From Massilia sp. IC2-278 (GTDB lineage Bacteria; Pseudomonadota; Gammaproteobacteria; Burkholderiales; Burkholderiaceae_D): a stretch of 64,000 bases of DNA. The notes below the pieces were generated by a model. It was not told where the DNA came from. It was given only the letters and a program-made list of their open reading frames with translations, and did no database searches. The first letter of the stretch is position 1. Each line of letters starts with the position of its first letter. The stretch lies in contig NZ_JAJFES010000001.1 in NCBI RefSeq assembly GCF_020708045.1, forward strand, positions 868,001-932,000, read 5' to 3'. A program made the position numbers and the translations under genes. Shown here one piece after another: positions 45,926 to 53,757 of the stretch.

Positions 45926-46873
45926 ATGACCGCATCCGATCCTTGCCACCAGCTTCTGCGCCGCCGCCTGCTCGGCGGCGCCGCCCTCGCCACCATCGGC
46001 GTCCCCTTGATTCCGGCCGTTCGCGCCGCCGACGGCTGGCAGCCGGCCACCCTGCCCCAGGGCCTGCAGCGCGACATCGATTCCAGCATCACCGGCCAGC
46101 GCTACCGCATCTACCTGAGCGTACCGACCACGCCGGCGCCGCCCGGCGGCCACCCGGTGCTGTACGCCCTCGACGGCAACGCCACCTTCCCGGCCCTGGC
46201 GCTCATGGCGCGCAGCACAGCCAGCCGCAGCGCCAGGACCGGGCAAGTGGCGCCGGTGATCGTCGGCATCGGCTACCCGAGCGGCCAGGACTTCGGCGGC
46301 GGCCGTGCGCGCGACTATACACCCCACATCGCGCCCCGCATCACGGCCGCCGGCAACGAGCAGCCGGCTGGCGAAGGCGGCGCCGACCGCTTCCTCGATT
46401 TCATCGAACGCGAGCTCAAGCCATTGATCGCCAGCCTGGCCCCGCTCGACCCGGCGCGCCAGGCCCTGTTCGGCCACTCCTACGGCGGTTTGTGCACGCT
46501 GCACGCGCTGTTCACGCGGCCGGGCATGTTCCAGACCTACCTGGCGGCGAGTCCGTCGATCTGGTACGGCGAGCGCGTCGTGCTGTCGGAAATGTCGGGC
46601 CTGGCAAAACGGACCGCAGCATTGCCACGCAAGCCGGCGCTGATGCTGTCCGCGGGCGAACTGGAACAGTTCAAGACGTGCGGACCGGCGCCCCAGGGGC
46701 ACGAGGCGGTCGCCGCCGAACGGCGCATGGTCGGCGAAGCGCAGGACCTGGCAGACCAGCTGGTCCGCTCGGACAGCCTGTCGCGCGTCCAGTTTCACTT
46801 GCTGGCCAGGGAAAACCACGGCAGCGCGATGTTCCCGGCCATGGCGCGCGGCATGGAGTTCTTCCTCGGCTAA
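45926..46873 (+). CDS. Fur-regulated, Tat-exported esterase (IroE/Fes-like)
   Basis: 315 residues. The N-terminus RRRLLGGAALATIGVPLIP has the twin-arginine form of a Tat signal, so the enzyme probably works folded in the periplasm. The rest is the esterase/siderophore-hydrolase type alpha/beta fold: GHPVLYALDGNATFPALALM, VGIGYPSGQDFGGGRARDYT, nucleophile elbow FGHSYGGLCTLHALF (Ser about 190), SPSIWYGERVVL and late His in RENHGSAMFPAM. IroE-like enzymes cut catecholate siderophores to release iron. The Fur box at 45893 supports a role in iron gain. No siderophore synthesis or receptor gene lies nearby, so it may act on foreign siderophores. Confidence 0.87.
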   Translation: MTASDPCHQLLRRRLLGGAALATIGVPLIPAVRAADGWQPATLPQGLQRDIDSSITGQRYRIYLSVPTTPAPPGGHPVLYALDGNATFPALALMARSTASRSARTGQVAPVIVGIGYPSGQDFGGGRARDYTPHIAPRITAAGNEQPAGEGGADRFLDFIERELKPLIASLAPLDPARQALFGHSYGGLCTLHALFTRPGMFQTYLAASPSIWYGERVVLSEMSGLAKRTAALPRKPALMLSAGELEQFKTCGPAPQGHEAVAAERRMVGEAQDLADQLVRSDSLSRVQFHLLARENHGSAMFPAMARGMEFFLG

Positions 46874-46884
46874 GGCCCAGGGAT

Positions 46885-46912
46885 TTGTTTATTGCTAATG
46901 GTATAGGATAAT
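46885..46912 (+). promoter_or_regulatory. Putative promoter of the SH3-like protein gene
   Basis: TTGTTT (46885-46890) and GATAAT (46907-46912) are spaced 16 bp apart in an AT-rich stretch unlike the flanking coding DNA, 33 bp before the ATG at 46946. The form is that of a sigma-70 promoter. It is assigned by eye. Confidence 0.45.
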
Positions 46913-46945
46913 AAGCAGCAAGCCTCCCTACACTCCCAGGACCCC

Positions 46946-47377
46946 ATGTACAAAGCCGCCTCGCTGTTCACCCTCGCCCTGCTGGCCGCCAGCCCGGTCC
47001 TGGCAGCCGACATCTGCAAGGGCGACGTCCCGGAAGAAGTCGTGCTGGCCGAGCGCTACCAGTACAAGGTGGCCGGCACCGGCCGCCTGCACCTGCATAC
47101 CGGGCCCAGCGAAAAATGCATCAACAAGAAGGTGTTCGTGATTCCCGGCGACGACCTGGTCGCGTTCACCGAGGCCGGCGACAACGGAGAATGGACCAGC
47201 GTGATGTACATGGCGAAGAACGGCGACGATTACAGCGGCTGGGTGCGCACCGAGCGGCTCCGCTTCATGGGCGCGATGGGCGGCAACATGTCGCCCGAGA
47301 CGATCAGGTTCTATCAAAAGGCAGCCAAGGCGGCGGCGGACGGCAAACTCGGTTCGCCGACGGCCGAGGCGCACTGA
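46946..47377 (+). CDS. Exported SH3-like protein of unknown function
   Basis: 143 residues with signal peptide (SLFTLALLAASPVLA, then ADIC). The mature part holds one region like a bacterial SH3 fold: GTGRLHLHTGPSEKCINKK, VIPGDDLVAFTEAGDNGEW and DDYSGWVRTERLRF. Two Cys (ADICKG and SEKCIN) could form a disulfide. SH3-like modules in envelope proteins often bind cell wall, but the target here is not known. It is transcribed from its own promoter after the esterase gene. Confidence 0.7.
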   Translation: MYKAASLFTLALLAASPVLAADICKGDVPEEVVLAERYQYKVAGTGRLHLHTGPSEKCINKKVFVIPGDDLVAFTEAGDNGEWTSVMYMAKNGDDYSGWVRTERLRFMGAMGGNMSPETIRFYQKAAKAAADGKLGSPTAEAH

Positions 47378-47444
47378 GCTCGATGTTCCGCCGCCCGACG
47401 GAGTCAGCCGCGCGACGTCCCGGGAACCGGCAGCAAGGAATCGC

Positions 47445-48248
47445 ATGGATGCCGTGACCATCGGCCCCCTGGCCATGCCGGTGCGGGTGGTGGCGGCGCT
47501 GGCCGCCATCGTCGCCGCCAACCTGGCCGTGCTGTGGTGGCGGCGCCGGCGCGGCGTCGATGCCGACCCGGCCCTGTGGCGCATGATCGTCTGGGGCCTG
47601 CTGGCGGCGCGCGCCGCCTTCGTGCTGAAGCACTTCGACAGCTACCGCACCGATCCCCTAAGCATGCTCGACATCCGCGACGGCGGCTTCGTCGCCTTTG
47701 CCGGCCTGCTGGTGGCCTTTGCCATCGGCTTCGAGCAGGTGCGCCGCCAGCCCGCGCTGCGCCGGCCCCTGCTGGGCGCTTCGCTGCTGGGTGTGCTGGT
47801 CTGGGGCGGCGCATCGTTTGCCGCCTTTGCCACCGGCCCGGCTGCGGCGCCCCTGCCGCAGGTGAGGCTGGAGCGCATGGACGGCAGCGCCGCCGCCCTG
47901 CATGCATTCGCCGGCAAACCGATGGTGGTGAACCTGTGGGCGACATGGTGCCCGCCCTGCCGCCGCGAGATGCCGGCCCTGGGCGCGGCGCAGGCGGCCC
48001 ATCCCGACGTTGCCTTCGTGTTCGTGAACCAGGCCGAGGATGCCGCGGTCATCGAACGCTACCTCGAGGGCGAAGGCCTGCGGCTGGATAACCTGCTGAT
48101 CGATCCCGCCCTCGCCCTGGCCCGCGCCACCGAGGTCAAGGGCTACCCGACCACGCTGTTCTACGACAGGCACGGCAAGCTGGTGGCGCGCCACATGGGC
48201 GAACTGTCGCCGGCCCAGCTGCGCGAGCGGATGGAAGCGCTGCGCTAG
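47445..48248 (+). CDS. TlpA-like thioredoxin with N-terminal membrane domain
   Basis: 267 residues. About 110 N-terminal residues hold three or four membrane segments (VRVVAALAAIVAANLAVLWW; MIVWGLLAARAAFVLK; GGFVAFAGLLVAFAIGF; LLGASLLGVLVWGGASFAAF). The layout and the phrases IGPLAMPVR and IRDGGFVAFAGLL recall prolipoprotein diacylglyceryl transferase (Lgt), without its catalytic part. The C-terminal half is a thioredoxin fold of the TlpA/ResA type with active site WATWCPPCRREMPAL and the cis-Pro in VKGYPTTLF. It should reduce or shuffle disulfides in the periplasm. It leads a sulfur-related series on the plus strand. Confidence 0.85.
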   Translation: MDAVTIGPLAMPVRVVAALAAIVAANLAVLWWRRRRGVDADPALWRMIVWGLLAARAAFVLKHFDSYRTDPLSMLDIRDGGFVAFAGLLVAFAIGFEQVRRQPALRRPLLGASLLGVLVWGGASFAAFATGPAAAPLPQVRLERMDGSAAALHAFAGKPMVVNLWATWCPPCRREMPALGAAQAAHPDVAFVFVNQAEDAAVIERYLEGEGLRLDNLLIDPALALARATEVKGYPTTLFYDRHGKLVARHMGELSPAQLRERMEALR

Positions 48249-48346
48249 CCTCCGCACAGCGCGGCGCAAACCGGAAGCCCGCAGGCGCGATCGACGAAAG
48301 CGGCGTATGCTCGCTGCGTGTCCCCGAACCATGCAGGAGAACCGCG

Positions 48347-48778
48347 ATGACGATCGCCTGGGCGCACTTCACGCCATGGACCGCGCTGGCCGGCGGCATG
48401 CTGATCGGCCTGGCCGCCTCCCTCTTCATCCTGCTGGGCGGGCGCATTGCCGGCATCAGCGGCATCCTCGGCGGCCTGCTGCGCCCCGCGCGCGGCGACG
48501 TTGCCTGGCGCCTGCTGTTCCTGGCCGGGATCGTCCTCGTCCCCTGGGCCTGGTCCCTGGCCGCGGCCCTGCCCGAGGCCAGCATCGACGCCGACGGCGC
48601 CACCCTGCTCGTGGCCGGCCTGCTGGTCGGCATCGGCACCCGCTACGGCGCCGGCTGCACCAGCGGCCATGGCGTATGCGGCGTGGCGCGCCTGTCGCCG
48701 CGTTCGCTGGCGGCCACCGCCACGTTCGTCGCGGCCGGCTTCCTCACGGTCCGGCTGCTGCGTCACGTTTTCAGCTGA
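48347..48778 (+). CDS. YeeE/YedE-family thiosulfate transporter, first half
   Basis: 143 residues with about four membrane segments. The family signature [20 protein letters not shown] contains the Cys that handles thiosulfate in YeeE transporters; [16 protein letters not shown] is the other conserved loop. In many proteobacteria YeeE is split into two genes, as here: the next gene is the second half. Together they would bring thiosulfate or a related sulfur ion into the cell. An AGGAGAACCGCG leader precedes the ATG. Confidence 0.87.
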   Translation: MTIAWAHFTPWTALAGGMLIGLAASLFILLGGRIAGISGILGGLLRPARGDVAWRLLFLAGIVLVPWAWSLAAALPEASIDADGATLLVAGLLVGIGTRYGAGCTSGHGVCGVARLSPRSLAATATFVAAGFLTVRLLRHVFS

Positions 48779-48788
48779 GGAGCACCGC

Positions 48789-49234
48789 ATGCAACTGCTC
48801 ATCGTCTTCGTCAGCGGCCTGGTGTTCGGCCTGGGCCTGCTGCTCTCCGGCCTGATGAACCCGGCCAAGGTGCTGGCCTTCCTCGACCTGGCCGGCGCCT
48901 GGGACCCCTCGCTGCTGTGCACGATGGGCGGGGCCACGCTGGTCGCGACACTCGCCTTCCGCATCGCCAAGCGGCGCGGGCGCACCCTGTTCGGCGCGGC
49001 GCGGCGCTGCGCCTGCCATCGGCCACCGCGATCGACCGCAGCCTGGTGCTGGGCAGCGCCGCGTTCGGCGTTGGCTGGGGCCTGGCCGGCTTCTGCCCCG
49101 GCCCGGCCATCGCCTCGCTCGGCGCCGGTTCGCCAAAGGCACTCCTCTTCACGCTGGCGATGCTGGCCGGCATGGGCCTGTTCGAGCTGGCCGAATGGCT
49201 GCGCCGCCGGCAGCACCGGCCGGAATCGGCCTGA
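48789..49234 (+). pseudogene. YeeE/DUF6691-type second half, frameshifted
   Basis: The first frame reads [20 protein letters not shown] and [19 protein letters not shown] up to RGRTLFGAA. The family then continues in another frame with [39 protein letters not shown] and LAEWLRRRQ, ending at 49234. The break lies in three tandem GGCGC units (48993-49007); with two units the frame is whole and gives 146 residues reading FGAALRLPS. One added base would also restore it. Either slippage has disrupted the gene or the sequence holds an error. Intact, it would pair with the preceding YeeE half. Confidence 0.8.
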
Positions 49235-49280
49235 GCCTGCCCGCGCTGCCGTACAATGCCGGCTTCGCCAGGAGACCGCC

Positions 49281-49982
49281 ATGCACGTCAACCCGATCCA
49301 GCTGTTCGACGCCGAGTCGTCGACCTTCACCTACATCCTCGCCGCCCAGGACGGCAAGGAAGCCGTCATCATCGACCCGGTCGACCGCCACTGCGAGCGC
49401 GACCTGGCGCACCTGGCGCGCCTCGGTTTGAAGCTCACCTACGTGCTGGAAACCCATGCCCACGCCGACCACGTCACCTCGGCCGGCCGCCTGCGCGAAC
49501 TGACCGGCGCGCGCGCCGCCGTGCCCAGCGGCTGCGGCATCGCGCCGGCCGAAGTGCAGCTCGACGACGGCGACACCGTGCGCTTCGGCGCCGGCGAAGA
49601 AATCCGCGTGCTGCACACCCCGGGCCACACGTCCGGCAGCGTCAGCTTCCTCTGGCGCGGCAATGTGTTCAGCGGCGACACCCTGCTGATCGACGGCTGC
49701 GGCCGCACCGACTTCCAGGGCGGCAGCGCCGCCGCCCTCTACGACAGCATCATGCTGAAGCTGTTCGCGCTGCCGGACGCCACCCGGGTCTGGCCCGCGC
49801 ACGACTACAAGGGCCAGAGCGTCTCGACGATCGGCTGGGAGCGCAGGCACAACGCGCGCCTGGCCGGACGTTCGCGCGAGGACTTCATCCTTCTCATGGA
49901 CAAGCTCGACCTGCCGCGCCCGAAACTGATCGACATCGCCGTTCCCGCCAACCGCCAGCTCGGCCTGGCGCATGCCGCCTAG
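49281..49982 (+). CDS. Metallo-beta-lactamase-fold persulfide dioxygenase, ETHE1-like
   Basis: 233 residues. Iron-site motifs are [28 protein letters not shown] and [18 protein letters not shown], with the late His in [10 protein letters not shown]; these match ETHE1-like persulfide dioxygenases, which oxidise glutathione persulfide to sulfite. AGGAG lies 7 bases before the ATG. It closes the TlpA - YeeE - YeeE2 - ETHE1 series, whose common theme is handling sulfide and thiosulfate. No BigR/ArsR-type repressor or sulfide:quinone reductase gene is nearby. Confidence 0.92.
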   Translation: MHVNPIQLFDAESSTFTYILAAQDGKEAVIIDPVDRHCERDLAHLARLGLKLTYVLETHAHADHVTSAGRLRELTGARAAVPSGCGIAPAEVQLDDGDTVRFGAGEEIRVLHTPGHTSGSVSFLWRGNVFSGDTLLIDGCGRTDFQGGSAAALYDSIMLKLFALPDATRVWPAHDYKGQSVSTIGWERRHNARLAGRSREDFILLMDKLDLPRPKLIDIAVPANRQLGLAHAA

Positions 49983-50087
49983 ACTCACCGCCTGAACGGC
50001 ATCGCCCGCCGACCGTGACAAGATTGCACGCCGGCATCGCCAACATGCATTAGAATCATCGACTTTTGCATACTGGCGCAGGCGGCA

Positions 50088-51440
50088 ATGTCAGAACCGA
50101 CGCAACAACTCAAACGCGGCCTCAAGGGCCGCCACATCCAGCTCATCGCCCTCGGCGGCGCCATCGGCACCGGCCTCTTCCTCGGCATCGCCCAGACCAT
50201 CCAGATGGCCGGCCCTTCGGTGCTGCTCGGCTACGCGGTGGCCGGCCTGTTCGCCTTTTTGATCATGCGCCAGCTGGGCGAGATGGTGGTGGCCGAACCG
50301 GTGGCCGGCTCGGTCAGCTACTTCGCCGACAAGTACGGCGGCCACATGGCAGGCTTCGTCACCGGCTGGAATTACTGGATGATGTACATCCTGGTCAGCA
50401 TGGCCGAGCTGTCGGCGGTCGGCGTCTACGTCCAGTACTGGTGGCCCGAGATCCCGACCTGGGTCTCGGCGCTGGCCTGCTTCGCCGTCATCAACTCCTT
50501 CAGCCTGCTGAACGTGCGCGCCTTTGGCGAGCTCGAATTCTGGTTCGCCGTCATCAAGGTCGTGGCCGTGATCGGCATGATCCTGTTCGGCGGCTATCTC
50601 CTCATCAGCGGCACGGCCGGCCCCGAGGCGGGCGTGGCCAACCTCTGGCGCCATGGCGGCTTCTTCCCGAACGGCGTTTCGGGCCTGGTGATGGCGATGG
50701 CCGTCATCATGTTCTCCTTCGGCGGCCTGGAACTGATCGGCATCACCGCCGCCGAAGCGGCCAACCCGGAAAAGACCATCCCGCGCGCCACCAACCAGGC
50801 CCTGTACCGGGTGCTCATCTTCTACGTCGGCGCCCTTTTCATCCTGCTGTCGCTGTTCCCGTGGCAGAAAGTGGTCAGCGGCGGCAGCCCCTTCGTGCTG
50901 ATCTTCGCGGCCCTGGAGAGCAATGCGGTGGCCACCATCCTGAACGTGGTCGTGCTCACCGCCGCGCTGTCGGTGTACAACAGCGGTGTCTACGCGAATA
51001 CCCGCATGCTGTACGGCCTGGCGGTGCAGGGCAATGCGCCCGGCGTGCTGAAAAAGCTGACGACTAGCGGCGTGCCGCTGGCGGCGCTGGGCGTGTCGGC
51101 CGCGGCCACCCTGGTCTGCGTGGTGGTGAACTACCTGCTGCCGGGCGAAGCTTTCGGGCTGATGATGGGCCTGTCCGTGTCGGCGCTGATCATCAACTGG
51201 GCCACGATCTCGCTGGTGCACCTGCGCTTCCGCCGCCGCCGCGCCGAAAGCGGCCAGGGCGCCACCGTGTTCCCGAGCCCGGTGCATCCGCTCTCGAACT
51301 GGCTGTGCCTGGTCTTCCTGGCCGGCGTGCTGGCGGTGATGTACATGACGCCCGGCCTGCGCACCTCGGTCTACATGATCCCGGCCTGGCTGCTGCTGCT
51401 GTGCGCCGGCTATGCCGTGCGCCGCCGCAGGATGGCCTGA
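50088..51440 (+). CDS. Amino-acid permease of the AAT (APC) family
   Basis: 450 residues, 12 membrane segments. The N-terminal LKGRHIQLIALGGAIGTGLF is the signature of the AAT subfamily (AroP, PheP, ProY, CycA and others), with SVSYFADKYGGHMAGFVTGW and FGGLELIGITAAEAANPEKT also conserved. It imports an amino acid with protons; the substrate cannot be told. The ATG is short of a strong ribosome site (GGCGGC upstream). It is followed by a strong stem-loop. Confidence 0.9.
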   Translation: MSEPTQQLKRGLKGRHIQLIALGGAIGTGLFLGIAQTIQMAGPSVLLGYAVAGLFAFLIMRQLGEMVVAEPVAGSVSYFADKYGGHMAGFVTGWNYWMMYILVSMAELSAVGVYVQYWWPEIPTWVSALACFAVINSFSLLNVRAFGELEFWFAVIKVVAVIGMILFGGYLLISGTAGPEAGVANLWRHGGFFPNGVSGLVMAMAVIMFSFGGLELIGITAAEAANPEKTIPRATNQALYRVLIFYVGALFILLSLFPWQKVVSGGSPFVLIFAALESNAVATILNVVVLTAALSVYNSGVYANTRMLYGLAVQGNAPGVLKKLTTSGVPLAALGVSAAATLVCVVVNYLLPGEAFGLMMGLSVSALIINWATISLVHLRFRRRRAESGQGATVFPSPVHPLSNWLCLVFLAGVLAVMYMTPGLRTSVYMIPAWLLLLCAGYAVRRRRMA

Positions 51441-51443
51441 TAA

Positions 51444-51480
51444 CGCAGCCAAGGCGCGGTTCGCCCGCGCCTCGGCTGCG
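51444..51480 (+). terminator. Stem-loop after the amino-acid permease
   Basis: CGCAGCC-AA-GGCGCG pairs with CGCGCC-TC-GGCTGCG across a small loop, forming a long GC-rich stem with a 2-by-2 internal mismatch, 4 bases after the stop. A modest T-rich run (GGTTTTGCTTT) follows at about 51487. It probably ends transcription, though the T run is not immediate. Confidence 0.65.
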
Positions 51481-51534
51481 CCACCGGTTTTGCTTTAAGG
51501 TTACTATTCCCGGCTGACTACAGCGCAGCCGAGC

Positions 51535-53697
51535 ATGAGAACACATCACGAACCAACAGGGCCAGGGGGAATGTCCCTGCCGCAGCAGGGCCTGCGGGCC
51601 ATGCCGCTTGACGCCGCCGCGCCGCCGGGCGTCGACGCCCTGCTCGACATCGTGCCGGCCGGCGTGGTGGTGCACGGCGCCGATTCGCGCGCCTTCTACG
51701 CCAACCGCTACGCGCTCGCCCTGCTCGGCCCCGCCCTCGACCTGATGCGCGCCCAGCCGGCGGCCTCGGGCGCCTGGCCGCTGCTGCGCGCCGACGGCAG
51801 CCCGCTGCCGATCGATGACAACCCTGTGCAGCGCGTGCTGGCAAGCCGCAGCGCGGTGGTCGACGCCGTGATCGGCCTGCGCGGCCCCGCTCCACGCTGG
51901 CTGCTGTGCAGCGCGCACCCGGCCTTCGGCCCCGGCGGGCAAATCGACGAAGTCGTGGTCTGCTTCACCGACTGCACCGAACTGAAACGCATGGAGCAGA
52001 CCCTGCGCGACTCGAAGGAGCGCCTGCGCCTGATGCTGCAGGGGTCGACCGACGCGCCCTGGGACTGGAACCTGGCCGAGCCGCAGCCCTATCTGTCGCC
52101 GCGCTGGTGGGACATGCTCGGCTACGCCAAGGGCGAGCCGGATGCCGACGACGCGGCCTGGCCCGCGCGCGTGCATCCCGACGACCTGGCGCGCCTGAAC
52201 GACTACGTGGCGGGCCTGCTGGCCTCGAACGAGTCGGCCTACCGCATCGAATTCCGCCTGCGCCACCGCGCCGGCCACGACGTGCCGGTGCTCTCGCGCG
52301 GCCTGGTGCAGCGCGACGCCGCCGGCCGGCCCCAGCGCATCTCGGGCACGAATACCGACCTCACCGAAGCCAAGCACGCCGAGCGGCGCATCTACGAGCT
52401 GGCCTACTTCGATGTCCTGACCGGCCTGCCGAACCGGCGCCTGCTGCACGAGCAGATGGCGAAGATCCTGACCCGCAGCGCGCGCTCGCGCCAGTACGGC
52501 GCGCTGATGTTCATCGACCTCGACAACTTCAAGCTGCTCAACGACACCCTCGGCCACGACGTCGGCGACCAGCTGCTGCGCCTGGTGGCCGGAAGATTGC
52601 GCGACACGGTGCGCGAAAGCGACCACCTGGCGCGCCTGGGCGGCGACGAATTCGTGGTGGTGCTCGAGAACCTGGGCGAGAGCGAAGACGTGGCCGTGCA
52701 CGAAACCCAGGCCATCGGCGCCAAGCTGCTGGCGGCATTGGGCCAGCCGTATCAGCTGGCGGCGCGCGTGCACCGCAGCACGCCGAGCATCGGGGTGGCC
52801 CTGTTCGGCGCGCAGGCCACCAGCGCCGACCTGCTGCTGCGCCAGGCCGACCTGGCGATGTACCGCGCCAAGGGCGACGGCCGCAACACGGTGCGCTTCT
52901 TCGCGGCCGGCATGCAGGCCGCGGCCGACCGCCAGATCGACCTGCAGAACGACCTGCGCGACAGCATCCACCACGAGCACTTCGAGCTGCATTGCCAGCC
53001 CCAGTTCGGCGCCGACGGCCGCCTGCTCGGCGGCGAGGTGCTGGTGCGCTGGCGCCACGACGCGCGCGGCCTGGTCGCGCCGGGCGAGTTCATTTCGCTG
53101 GCCGAGTCGTCCGGCCTGATCGTGCCGCTCGGCGCGTTGGTGCTGGCCGAGGCCTGCCGCGTGCTGGCGCGCTGGGCCCTGCACCCGCGCCTGCAGGGCT
53201 TGACGCTGGCGGTGAACGTCAGCGCCTACCAGTTGCGCGAACCCGACTTCGTCGAGCGCGTGCTCGATACCCTGATGCGCAGCGGCGCCAACCCGCGCCG
53301 CCTGTGCCTGGAGCTGACCGAAAGCGTGTTCGCCGAAAACGTCGACGCCGTCAGCGCCAGGATGAACGCCCTGCGCGCCCACGGCGTGCGCTTTTCGCTG
53401 GACGACTTCGGCACCGGCTACTCGTCGCTGAGCTACCTGAAGCGCTTTCCGCTGAACGAACTGAAGATCGACCGCAGCTTTGTTGCGGACCTGCCCGGCG
53501 ACGCCCACGCCGGCGCCATCGTCGACGCGGTGCTGGCCCTGGCCCATACGCTCGATTTGCAGGTGGTGGCCGAGGGCGTCGAAACGCGCGCCCAGCGCGA
53601 CTTCCTCGAGGCCCACGGCTGCCGCGTGTTCCAGGGCTTCCTGCTGGGCGAGCCGCTGCCGATCGCCGGTTTCGAGGCCGGGTTCGGCGCTCCCTGA
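51535..53697 (+). CDS. PAS-PAS-GGDEF-EAL cyclic-di-GMP protein, copy 1
   Basis: 720 residues, no membrane segment. Two PAS regions (about 30-150 with VPAGVVVHGADSRAFYANRY; about 165-285 with GSTDAPWDWNLAEPQPYLS) precede a GGDEF domain. This has an intact LGGDEF motif and the inhibitory-site RxxD (RESD) five residues before it, so it can make cyclic-di-GMP and be inhibited by it. The EAL domain (about 465-715) reads EVL in place of EAL but keeps NVSAYQL, ELTES, DDFGTGYSSL, ELKIDRSF and VVAEGVET, so it may also cut the messenger. The next gene is a close paralogue of the same length. Confidence 0.92.
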   Translation: MRTHHEPTGPGGMSLPQQGLRAMPLDAAAPPGVDALLDIVPAGVVVHGADSRAFYANRYALALLGPALDLMRAQPAASGAWPLLRADGSPLPIDDNPVQRVLASRSAVVDAVIGLRGPAPRWLLCSAHPAFGPGGQIDEVVVCFTDCTELKRMEQTLRDSKERLRLMLQGSTDAPWDWNLAEPQPYLSPRWWDMLGYAKGEPDADDAAWPARVHPDDLARLNDYVAGLLASNESAYRIEFRLRHRAGHDVPVLSRGLVQRDAAGRPQRISGTNTDLTEAKHAERRIYELAYFDVLTGLPNRRLLHEQMAKILTRSARSRQYGALMFIDLDNFKLLNDTLGHDVGDQLLRLVAGRLRDTVRESDHLARLGGDEFVVVLENLGESEDVAVHETQAIGAKLLAALGQPYQLAARVHRSTPSIGVALFGAQATSADLLLRQADLAMYRAKGDGRNTVRFFAAGMQAAADRQIDLQNDLRDSIHHEHFELHCQPQFGADGRLLGGEVLVRWRHDARGLVAPGEFISLAESSGLIVPLGALVLAEACRVLARWALHPRLQGLTLAVNVSAYQLREPDFVERVLDTLMRSGANPRRLCLELTESVFAENVDAVSARMNALRAHGVRFSLDDFGTGYSSLSYLKRFPLNELKIDRSFVADLPGDAHAGAIVDAVLALAHTLDLQVVAEGVETRAQRDFLEAHGCRVFQGFLLGEPLPIAGFEAGFGAP

Positions 53698-53757
53698 CGA
53701 TTCCGCAGGCTGTCGGAAAAGGATTACAATCGTGTATTGACAGCGCTGCAGGCAGGC

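Noticed and set aside
44254..46092. 612-codon minus-strand frame running through argP into argO
   Set aside because: Only the last third (from 44880) is real, as the LysE/ArgO signature and an AGGAGG site begin there; the rest is antisense to argP.
48447..49982. A single 511-codon frame joining part of the YeeE region to the ETHE1-like gene
   Set aside because: Only its middle and last parts match genes; the join arises from the frameshift in the second YeeE half and reads a Cys/Arg/Pro-rich stretch that is not coding in that frame. The ETHE1-like gene has its own ribosome site and ATG at 49281.
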